From CAYRKT01 sp964425005 (GTDB lineage: Bacteria > Synergistota > Synergistia > CAYRKT01), in the NCBI GenBank assembly GCA_964425005.1, contig CAYRKT010000049.1:1-11900 (forward strand): a DNA stretch of 11,900 nt, given 5' to 3'. Below, piece by piece: positions 1 through 5,854 of the stretch. The position numbers were made by a program, and so were the translations under genes. Each line of letters starts with the position of its first letter. The stretch's first letter is position 1. Below the pieces are notes generated by a model that searched no databases, was not told the origin of the DNA, and worked only from the letters and a program-made list of their open reading frames with translations.

Positions 1-644
1 TGGTGGGAGAGCCCTCCGGGTGGGAGGGGATCACGGTGGGTTACAGGGGCAGCGCCCTCATCAGGATAACCTCCTCCGTCCAGGGCATCCACCCCTCCGT
101 GGACGAGGAGTCCTCGGCCCACAGGGTCTTCGAGGTCTACGGGGAGATGCGAAGGATCGTGGAGGGATTCGAAAGGGGCGATGGCCCCTTCAGCTCCCCG
201 AACCTGAGGCTTTTGAGGGTGAACACCCGCGAGGACGGCATGGGGGATTTGACCTCGGCGGAGCTGAACCTGAGGATACCCCCATCCATGCCCTTCGAGG
301 CCTTCTGGCTGGGGGTCCTGGAGGCCTCGAGGCGAAGCTCGGCCCTCGCCGAGCTACTGGACTTCTCCCCCCCGGTGGTCCACGACAGGAACAGCTTCCT
401 GGCCAAGACCCTGAGGACCTGCATCAGGGAGAGGGGCGGTAGGCCGAGGATGCTCCTCAAAGGGGGCACCTCTGACATGAACGTCCTCTCGACGGGATGG
501 AGGTGCCCCATGGTCGCCTACGGGCCCGGGGACAGCTCCCTCGACCACACGCCCCAGGAGAGGATCTCCCTGGAGGAATACCTTCGCTCCATCGAGGTCC
601 TGAGGGCCTTTCTCGAGGCGATCCAAGGAGGTGAAAACCCTTGA
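1..644 (+). CDS. lysK: LysK-like M20 family deacylase ([LysW]-lysine hydrolase), 3' part only
   Basis: This is the C-terminal part, about 213 residues, of an M20 metallopeptidase-family deacylase. The 5' end lies outside the window; the GTG at 3-5 is an internal valine, because it sits in the family motif GEPSGWEGITVGYRG, whose Glu is a metal ligand. Full-length relatives are about 350 residues, so roughly 140 are missing, including the catalytic EE pair. Visible landmarks are the dimerisation-domain segment around SVQGIHPSVDEE, the motif GGTSDMNVLSTGW, and the C-terminal metal-ligand motif GPGDSSLDHTP with its His. The GTSDMN/YGPGDSxLDHTP combination is characteristic of LysK, which releases lysine (or ornithine) from the carrier protein LysW, rather than of ordinary ArgE or DapE. 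It heads the visible part of a lysine-type operon. Its TGA overlaps the TTG start of the next gene. Specificity for lysine over ornithine cannot be read from this fragment. Confidence 0.75.
   Translation, partial: VGEPSGWEGITVGYRGSALIRITSSVQGIHPSVDEESSAHRVFEVYGEMRRIVEGFERGDGPFSSPNLRLLRVNTREDGMGDLTSAELNLRIPPSMPFEAFWLGVLEASRRSSALAELLDFSPPVVHDRNSFLAKTLRTCIRERGGRPRMLLKGGTSDMNVLSTGWRCPMVAYGPGDSSLDHTPQERISLEEYLRSIEVLRAFLEAIQGGENP
625..631 (+). promoter_or_regulatory. Ribosome binding site AAGGAGG that decides the TTG start at 641
   Basis: AAGGAGG lies inside the end of the lysK-like gene, 9 bases before TTG at 641-643. No ATG in that frame has comparable support nearby. TTG and the upstream TGA stop share two bases, so the two genes are probably translationally coupled. 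Confidence 0.7.
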
Positions 645-1189
645 GGGACGAGATCTCGAGCAAGATGCCGGAGATAGACCTTATAAGCGACGAAGGGCTG
701 CGCCAGGGGGTGATCTCGGCCATAGAGCGATGCCTGCGCTTTTGCGGACTTGGGCCGGAGGCCCTGGAGAGGTTCCCCTTCACCTTGAGCGAAGGCGGAG
801 ACAGGGTCAGCCTCCTCGCCCACACCCGCGCGGTGGCGAGGGTTTGTCATGCCGCCGCCTCGGCCTTCAACGAGTGCGTCGACGCCGAACTCAGGCTGAA
901 CCTGGACCTGCTGTTGGCCGGGGCCCTACTGCACGACCTGGGGAAGCTGGTCGAGTTCGCGCCCGCGGGGGAGGGCGCCTTCGAGGTCTCCGAGATGGGC
1001 AGGGCCATGAGGCATCCCTTCTGGAGCGCCCACTTCTGCCTGGAGGCCGGGCTACCCATGGAGGTGGTGCACCTGGTGGGATCCCACTCCCACGAGGGCG
1101 AGGGCAGAAGGGCCAGCGCCGAGGCGATCTTCCTCCACAAGGTGGACTTCATGGTCTACGAGGCCACGTTGAAGAAGCTGGAGGGATAG
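641..1189 (+). CDS. HD-domain metal-dependent phosphohydrolase, function unknown
   Basis: This is a 182-residue soluble protein with an HD-superfamily core. Candidate metal ligands are His61 in LLAHTRAVA, the His98-Asp99 doublet in ALLHDLGKLVEF, His125 in RHPFW, His149/His151 in GSHSHEG, and Asp169 in FLHKVDFMVYE. That order (H...HD...H...H...D) fits a phosphohydrolase or phosphodiesterase acting on a nucleotide or other phosphorylated small molecule; the substrate cannot be told. The TTG start is chosen from the strong AAGGAGG 9 bases upstream and the overlap with the lysK stop. It lies between lysK and the hydro-lyase genes, with only 6 bases to the next start, so it is almost certainly co-transcribed with the amino-acid genes. 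No signal peptide or membrane segment is seen. A role in the lysine pathway is possible only by association. Confidence 0.75.
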   Translation: MRDEISSKMPEIDLISDEGLRQGVISAIERCLRFCGLGPEALERFPFTLSEGGDRVSLLAHTRAVARVCHAAASAFNECVDAELRLNLDLLLAGALLHDLGKLVEFAPAGEGAFEVSEMGRAMRHPFWSAHFCLEAGLPMEVVHLVGSHSHEGEGRRASAEAIFLHKVDFMVYEATLKKLEG

Positions 1190-1195
1190 GTTCAG

Positions 1196-2470
1196 ATGGG
1201 CATGACGACCGTGGAGAAGATAGTCTCCTATAAGGTCGGAAGGCGGGTCGAGGTCGGCGAGGCGGTGTGGCTGGAGGTGGACCTGGTCGTGGCCCGGGAC
1301 TTCGGAGGACCCAACGCCGTGAAGACCTTCGAGGAGGCGGGGGCGCCGATGAAGCACCCGGAAAGGGTCGCCTTCACCTTTGACCTGGAGGCCCCCGCCA
1401 GGAGCGAGGCCTACGCGCAAAACCACAAGGCGCTGAGGGATTTCTGCAAGAAGCACGGCGTCGAGAAGCTGCTGGACGTGAACCGCGGGGTGGGCCAGCA
1501 CGCCCTGCTGGAGTCCGGGCTCGTGGCCCCAGGGGACGTCGTCCTGGGGACCGACTCCCACATGAACCTGCTCGGAGCGGTGGGGGCTTTGGCCCTGGGC
1601 GTTGGAGACACCGACGTGGCGGCGGCCTGGATCTGCGGCGGGAGCTGGATAAAGGTCCCCCCCACCGCCAAGTTGGTCCTGGAGGGATCGCTGCGGGAGG
1701 GGACGACAGCCAAGGACCTGGCCCTGACGCTCCTCTCCAAGATGGGCGACGATCTCATGGGCATGGCCGTGGAGCTCCACGGAACGGGGGCCGAGGGTCT
1801 ATCCATGAGCGGCAGGATAACCCTCTGCTCCATGGCCACCGAGATGGGGTCCGAGATAGCGTTTGGACCGCTGGACGAGGGGCTATCGCGTTTTCTGGAG
1901 GAGATGGGCCTGGGCGGCGATGCCACTTCCAAGGCGGCGAAGCTCAGGCCCGATCCGGAGGCGAAGTATCAGCTCGAGGAGACGGTGCGCCTGGAGGAGC
2001 TATGCCCCATGATCGCCATGCCGGGATCCCCACGCCATGCGGTCCCGGTCGAGGTCGTGGAGGGAACCCCCATCGACCAGGTGCACATAGGGAGCTGCAC
2101 CAACGGGTCCTTCGAGGACATAAGGGCGGCCCATCAACTGCTCCTCCGGGGTGGGGGGAGGATAAAGCCGGGCCTCAGGTGCATCGTCACACCGGCCACC
2201 CTCGGGGTAGCCCTCAGGATGGCGGAGTCCGGCATCACCGCCGACCTCATAAGGGGAGGCGTCGTGGTGACGAACCCCTCCTGCTCCCTCTGCACCGCCC
2301 GCCACTTCGGCGTCCTAGCCTCCGGCGAGAGGTGCATCTCCACCTCGAACCGCAACTTCGACGGCAAGGTCGGCAGGGGCGCCGAGGTCTTCCTGGCAAG
2401 CCCCCTGACCGCAATGGCCAGCGCCATCACGGGAGAGATAACCGATCCCAGGAAGTTCTTGAGGAGGTGA
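1196..2470 (+). CDS. Divergent LeuC/homoaconitase-like hydro-lyase large subunit (pair 1)
   Basis: This 424-residue protein is full length for the LeuC/HacA branch of the aconitase superfamily. The ATG start gives MGMTTVEKI, the usual family N-terminus, with GGAGG at 1180-1184. The three [4Fe-4S] ligands are present: Cys301 in IGSCTNG, and Cys363 and Cys366 in NPSCSLCTARHFG. Also kept are Asp120-His122 of the DSH motif, Glu216, and Asn385-Arg386 of STSNRNF. Several catalytic positions differ, using pig mitochondrial aconitase numbering and alignment by eye. His101 is Leu64 (FDLEAP instead of DHxxP), His147 is Gln101 (GQHALLE instead of CHQ), Asn258 is Ser212 (CSM instead of CNM), and Arg452 is Lys391 (NFDGK instead of NFxGR). 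The DSHT motif reads DSHM, and the usual CGPC reads CSLC. It is followed 5 bases later by its own small subunit. The frame is intact, so this looks like altered function rather than decay. The substrate is unknown; candidates include homocitrate/homoaconitate, isopropylmalate or another branched hydroxyacid. Confidence 0.8.
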   Translation: MGMTTVEKIVSYKVGRRVEVGEAVWLEVDLVVARDFGGPNAVKTFEEAGAPMKHPERVAFTFDLEAPARSEAYAQNHKALRDFCKKHGVEKLLDVNRGVGQHALLESGLVAPGDVVLGTDSHMNLLGAVGALALGVGDTDVAAAWICGGSWIKVPPTAKLVLEGSLREGTTAKDLALTLLSKMGDDLMGMAVELHGTGAEGLSMSGRITLCSMATEMGSEIAFGPLDEGLSRFLEEMGLGGDATSKAAKLRPDPEAKYQLEETVRLEELCPMIAMPGSPRHAVPVEVVEGTPIDQVHIGSCTNGSFEDIRAAHQLLLRGGGRIKPGLRCIVTPATLGVALRMAESGITADLIRGGVVVTNPSCSLCTARHFGVLASGERCISTSNRNFDGKVGRGAEVFLASPLTAMASAITGEITDPRKFLRR

Positions 2471-2475
2471 GGCCG

Positions 2476-2991
2476 ATGGACCGCGTGCTGGAGGGCAAGG
2501 CGTTCGTCTTGGGGGACGACGTGGACACGGACCTGCTCTACCACAACAGATACCTCCACCTCATCAGGCCCGAGGAGATGGCGGATCACCTCCTGGAGGA
2601 GCACCCCAAGGCCAGTTATCTTCGGGAAATCAGGGGGGACGACCTGATAATGGTGGGCGGCAAGAACTTCGGCTGCGGCTCCTCCCGGGAGCACGCGCCG
2701 AAGGCCATGAGGGCCTTCGGCTTCAAGGCCGTGCTCGCCCTCTCCTTCTCCAGGATTTTCCACAGGAACGCCTTCAACTGCGCCCTGCCCGCCCTTCAGC
2801 TGCTGGAGGAGGTGGAAGTCCAAGACGGCGATCTCCTGAGGCTCCACCTGGACGAGGCCTGGCTTGAGAACGCGAGGACCGGAGAGCTGTTCCGGGTGAA
2901 GCCCATGGAGCCCCTCGAGGAGGAGATCCTGAGGGCAGGAGGGCTCATCCCCTTCGTTCTCAGGGGGGGTGTCGCGCGTTGGGCCCCATGA
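2476..2991 (+). CDS. LeuD/homoaconitase-like hydro-lyase small subunit (pair 1)
   Basis: This is a 171-residue swivel-domain subunit, the normal length for LeuD/HacB of the short type. The start is ATG 2476 with AGGAGG at 2462-2467, which lies in the end of the preceding gene. The hallmark GKNFGCGSSREHAPKAM is intact, with Ser69-Ser70-Arg71 matching the catalytic Ser642-Ser643-Arg644 of aconitase. The substrate-specificity region is unusual: residues 17-29 read DTDLLYHNRYLHL, where relatives have DTDxIIPxxYL, so the conserved Ile-Pro is Tyr-His. It forms a heterodimer with the product of 1196-2470, which it follows directly. Its stop overlaps the start region of the second large subunit. The reading frame also stays open upstream of 2476 inside the large-subunit gene, but that part has no family similarity. 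Confidence 0.85.
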   Translation: MDRVLEGKAFVLGDDVDTDLLYHNRYLHLIRPEEMADHLLEEHPKASYLREIRGDDLIMVGGKNFGCGSSREHAPKAMRAFGFKAVLALSFSRIFHRNAFNCALPALQLLEEVEVQDGDLLRLHLDEAWLENARTGELFRVKPMEPLEEEILRAGGLIPFVLRGGVARWAP

Positions 2992-4238
2992 CCTTCGCGG
3001 AAAAGGTCTTCTCCTCCAAGGTGGGGAGGGAGGTGCGCGCCGGGGAGGTGGTGGTGGCAGAGCCAGACCTCTGCGTGAGCCACGACAACAGCGCCTACAT
3101 ATGGAGATCCTTCCTGGAGATGGGAGCCAGCAAGATAGCCCATCCGGAGAGGATCGCCATCTTCCTGGATCACGCGGTCCCCGCGCCCACCCCCGAACAC
3201 GCCGAGAACCACAGGACCATCAGGGAGCTCGTCAGATCCCAGGGGATAGAGCTCTTCTTCGACGTGGACTCCCGAGGGGGCGTGTGCCACCAGGTGGTGT
3301 GCGAGCTGGCCCTCGCCGGTCCCGGAGACCTCGTGGTGGGAGCCGACTCCCACACCACCACCGCCGGTGCTCTGGGGGCCTTCGCCGCCGGCGTGGGTAG
3401 GACGGAGATGGCCTCCATCTGGGCGACCGGCCACACCTGGTTCCTGGTCCCGGAAAGCCTGAGGGTGGAGCTGAAGGGCTCCTTCGTCGACGAGATGGTT
3501 GGTGCCAAAGACCTGGCGCTGCGCATAGCCTCCGAGTTGGGCCCAGACGGGGCCGATTACCTCTCCGTCGAGTTCGACGGGGAGGGGTTGAGGGGGCTCA
3601 GCATCTCCGACAGGATGACCCTCTGCAACATGGGGGCGGAGGTGGGTGCCAAGTCCTGCAGCTGCAGGCCCGACGAAAGGCTAAGGGAGCACCTCTCATC
3701 GAGGGGCAAGGGCTTCGAGCCCCTGTGGTCGGACGAGGGGGCTTCGTACGTCGGACGCTTGACCTACCGGCTGGAGGAGATAGAGCCCATGGTGGCCCTA
3801 CCGGAAAGCCCCAGCGACGCAGTGCCCGTGAGGGAAGCGGAGGGCATGCCGATAGACCAGGTCCTCATAGGGAGCTGCACCAACGGCAGGGTGGAGGACC
3901 TGGAGGTGGCGGCCAGGTTGCTCTCGGGAAGGAGGGTATCCTGCAGGGTGCTGGTGATACCAGCCTCCTGGGGGGTGTACAGGGAAGCCCTCAGGAGGGG
4001 GATACTGGAAGCGCTGGTGGACGCCGGATGCGTGGTATGCCCCCCGGGCTGTGGCCCGTGCATGGGGAACCACATGGGGGTCCTGGCCGAGGGGGAGGTC
4101 TGCCTCTCCACCTCCAACAGGAACTTCAGGGGGAGGATGGGGAACCCAAAGGCCAAGGTCCTGCTGTCCAGCCCCGCTACCGCAGCGGCCTCGGCTATAG
4201 CGGGGTATCTCGTGGATCCCAGGTCGAAGAGGAGGTGA
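2979..4238 (+). CDS. Homoaconitase/isopropylmalate isomerase-type hydro-lyase large subunit (pair 2)
   Basis: This 419-residue canonical LeuC/HacA-type subunit should isomerise a 2-hydroxy tricarboxylate or isopropylmalate through a [4Fe-4S] cluster. Cluster ligands are Cys300 in IGSCTNG, and Cys358 and Cys361 in PPGCGPCMGNHMG. Catalytic positions are all present: Asp64-His65 (DHAVP), His104 (GVCHQ), Asp123-His125 of DSHT, Asn217 and Glu221 (CNMGAE), and Asn380-Arg381 with Arg386 (SNRNFRGR). From memory, its motifs and spacing are closest to LysT of Thermus (KVGR, GVCHQV, CTNGRxEDL, STSNRNFRGRMG, AGYL), so homoaconitase is favoured by similarity and by lysK nearby; LeuC cannot be excluded. 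The start is uncertain. TTG 2979 gives MGPMTFAEK, close to the family MGxT opening and about 8 bases after a G-run at 2962-2970. ATG 2988 makes an ATGA overlap with the upstream stop. Confidence 0.87.
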   Translation: MGPMTFAEKVFSSKVGREVRAGEVVVAEPDLCVSHDNSAYIWRSFLEMGASKIAHPERIAIFLDHAVPAPTPEHAENHRTIRELVRSQGIELFFDVDSRGGVCHQVVCELALAGPGDLVVGADSHTTTAGALGAFAAGVGRTEMASIWATGHTWFLVPESLRVELKGSFVDEMVGAKDLALRIASELGPDGADYLSVEFDGEGLRGLSISDRMTLCNMGAEVGAKSCSCRPDERLREHLSSRGKGFEPLWSDEGASYVGRLTYRLEEIEPMVALPESPSDAVPVREAEGMPIDQVLIGSCTNGRVEDLEVAARLLSGRRVSCRVLVIPASWGVYREALRRGILEALVDAGCVVCPPGCGPCMGNHMGVLAEGEVCLSTSNRNFRGRMGNPKAKVLLSSPATAAASAIAGYLVDPRSKRR

Positions 4239-4247
4239 GGGAGGCCC

Positions 4248-4760
4248 TTGAAGCTCGACAGGATAAGGGGGAAGGCCCTGATCTACGGCGACCACGTGAA
4301 CACCGACGTGATATTCCCCGGCAAGTACACCTACACGGTCAAGGACCCATCCGAGATGGCCTCGCACGCCATGGAGGACCTGGACCCTAACTTCCCCTCC
4401 AGGGCCAGGGAGGGCGCGGTGCTCCTGGTCGGCAAGAACTTCGGATGCGGCTCCTCCAGGGAGCAAGCGGTCCTGTGCCTGAAGGAGGCCGGCGTGAGGG
4501 CGATCCTGGCCCGCTCCTTCGCGAGGATCTACTACCGAAACGCCATAAACCTGGGTCTGCCGGCGATAAAGCTGGACTGGCCGGAGGATTTCGCCCTCGA
4601 AGGGGACGAGATCTCGATAGACCTGGAGATGGGGGTGGCGGAGAACCTGAGCAGGGGGGGCTTCCTCTCCTTCCCGCCCTTCCCAGCTCACCTCCGGGAG
4701 ATCCTGGAGGCGGGAGGCCTCGTGCCGTACACCAGGAGGAAGGTGGTGGGTAGGACGTGA
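4248..4760 (+). CDS. Homoaconitase/isopropylmalate isomerase-type hydro-lyase small subunit (pair 2)
   Basis: This 170-residue swivel-domain partner belongs to the preceding large subunit. The TTG start at 4248 gives MKLDRIRGKALIYGDHVNTD, matching family N-termini, with GGAGG at 4231-4235 and a second purine-rich GGGAGG closer in. GKNFGCGSSREQAVLCL carries Ser69-Ser70-Arg71. The specificity loop reads NTDVIFPGKYTYT, a normal NTDxIxPGKY form. This resembles homoaconitase LysU of Thermus (NTDDILPGKY, recalled from memory) more than typical bacterial LeuD (RYLxT), and differs sharply from the pair 1 small subunit. It lies 9 bases after its large subunit. Its TGA overlaps the GTG start of the dehydrogenase as GTGA, so the two are coupled. 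Lysine-pathway homoaconitase is favoured, with isopropylmalate isomerase as the alternative. Confidence 0.85.
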   Translation: MKLDRIRGKALIYGDHVNTDVIFPGKYTYTVKDPSEMASHAMEDLDPNFPSRAREGAVLLVGKNFGCGSSREQAVLCLKEAGVRAILARSFARIYYRNAINLGLPAIKLDWPEDFALEGDEISIDLEMGVAENLSRGGFLSFPPFPAHLREILEAGGLVPYTRRKVVGRT

Positions 4761-5806
4761 AGACCGTGGTCTACATACCAGGGGATCACTCCGGGCTGGA
4801 CATGATGGAGGCCTGCATGCTGGTGATGGAGGAGCTGAACCCCCCCATCAGGTGGGTCAGGGCCGAGGCTGGGCTATCGGCCTGGGAGAGGTGGGGGGAC
4901 ACGGTGCCCCCCCAGACCTGGGAGGCTTTAAGGGAGAGCGACGCCTGTCTCTTCGGGGCCGTCACCAGCGTGCCCGGCGTCAAGGGCTTCAGGTCCGCCA
5001 TAGTTCAGATAAGGCAGGCCTTCGACCTCTACGTGAACCTGAGGCCCTTCAAGACCCTTCCGGGGGTCAAAAGCCCCTTGGGGAAGGAGATAGACCTGGT
5101 GTTGTTCCGGGAGAACACGGAGGACCTCTACGTGGGCATCGAGAGGAGGGGGCTGGAGCCGAAGGTCCTGGAGGCTTTCCCGGAGCTGTCGAGGTTCGCG
5201 GGCCAGGAGGTGGCCATATCGCTCAAGGTCGTCACCGAGAGGGGCTCCAGGAGGATAGCCGAGGCGGCTTTGGACTACGCCCTCAGGCATGGGAGGAGGA
5301 GCGTGACGGTGGTGGAGAAGCCAAACGTGTGCAGGGCCACCGGGGGTATGTTCGTGGAGGTGGCCAGGTCCGTCCTGGAGGGAAGGATAGAGTACAGGGT
5401 GGAGAACGTCGACGCCACGGCCATGTGGCTGATAAAGGCCCCCGAGAGCTACGACGTGATACTCACCACCAACGCCTTCGGCGACGTGCTATCGGACGAG
5501 TGCGCCCAGCTGGTGGGGGGTCTGGGGGTATGCGGCTCGGCCAACCTGGGCGACTCCTGGGCCCTCTTCGAGCCCGCGGGAGGGTCGGTGCCCAAGCACG
5601 CGGGCAAGTACCTGGTGAACCCCACGGGCATGCTGATCTCGGCCGCCATGATGCTCCATCACCTGGGGATGGAGGGACACGCCGGGAGGCTAGAGAGGGC
5701 CCTGGCTTCGGTGCTGGAGGAGGGGATCTACCTGACCTACGACCTCAAGCCCGAGGGGTTCGTGTCCACCATGAGGATGGCCGAGGCCGTGGCGGAGAGG
5801 CTGTGA
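4757..5806 (+). CDS. Beta-decarboxylating dehydrogenase (homoisocitrate/isopropylmalate/isocitrate type)
   Basis: This 349-residue enzyme oxidises and decarboxylates a 2-hydroxyacid made by the hydro-lyases upstream. Substrate arginines are visible at Arg86 (VQIRQAFD), Arg96 (VNLRPFK) and Arg118 (FRENTEDLYVG), with Tyr125, Lys188 in EKPNV, and metal-binding aspartates Asp219 (NVDATAM), Asp243 and Asp247 (FGDVLSDE). Oddities are clear. The N-terminal GDGIGPE motif reads GDHSGLD. The position of Thermus homoisocitrate dehydrogenase Arg85 is Val83. The coenzyme loop reads GGSVPKHAGK instead of HGSAPDIAGK, so Lys280-His281 stand where isocitrate dehydrogenase has Lys344-Tyr345, pointing to NADP. 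The GTG start overlaps the preceding TGA. It is the last gene of the operon. Homoisocitrate dehydrogenase is favoured by context; isopropylmalate or dual specificity is possible. Confidence 0.85.
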   Translation: MKTVVYIPGDHSGLDMMEACMLVMEELNPPIRWVRAEAGLSAWERWGDTVPPQTWEALRESDACLFGAVTSVPGVKGFRSAIVQIRQAFDLYVNLRPFKTLPGVKSPLGKEIDLVLFRENTEDLYVGIERRGLEPKVLEAFPELSRFAGQEVAISLKVVTERGSRRIAEAALDYALRHGRRSVTVVEKPNVCRATGGMFVEVARSVLEGRIEYRVENVDATAMWLIKAPESYDVILTTNAFGDVLSDECAQLVGGLGVCGSANLGDSWALFEPAGGSVPKHAGKYLVNPTGMLISAAMMLHHLGMEGHAGRLERALASVLEEGIYLTYDLKPEGFVSTMRMAEAVAERL

Positions 5807-5830
5807 GGGGTCGAGGTGGGTACCCCCCCT

Positions 5831-5850
5831 GCGGCGAGGCGTTCGTCCGC
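5831..5850. terminator. GC-rich hairpin between convergent operons, possible weak bidirectional terminator
   Basis: In the 48-base gap between the two convergent operons, GCGGCGA (5831-5837) can pair with TCG-T-CCGC (5843-5850), with one bulged T and a five-base loop. A further GAGGGG at 5805-5810 could pair with CCCCTC at 5850-5855. There is no T-run on either side in either direction, so a classical intrinsic terminator is not shown. The position, right between two converging stops, is the main reason to list it. Confidence 0.25.
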
Positions 5851-5854
5851 CCCT

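Noticed and set aside
1052..1780. A 242-codon minus-strand open frame across the HD gene and first large subunit
   Set aside because: It spans the boundary of two well-supported plus-strand genes and has a His/Gly/Gln-rich composition typical of an antisense shadow.
1196..2470. Pair 1 large subunit as a decaying pseudogene
   Set aside because: The frame is full length with no stops or frameshifts, cluster cysteines are intact, its small subunit is intact, and ribosome binding sites are good. Substitutions are specific rather than scattered damage.
2074..3892. Near-identical 20-base stretch encoding IGSCTNG in both large subunits, seen as a possible repeat
   Set aside because: It is the conserved cluster-binding motif of two paralogues; flanking DNA is strongly diverged, so it is neither a mobile repeat nor a recent duplication.
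4757..5806. Plain label as leuB (3-isopropylmalate dehydrogenase)
   Set aside because: The neighbours favour the lysine route and the coenzyme and N-terminal motifs are atypical for LeuB, so a firm leuB symbol would overstate the evidence.
5807..5854. Possible selC (tRNA-Sec) after selB
   Set aside because: The gap is 48 bases, far shorter than a tRNA-Sec of about 90-100 bases, and no acceptor or T-arm pattern is seen.
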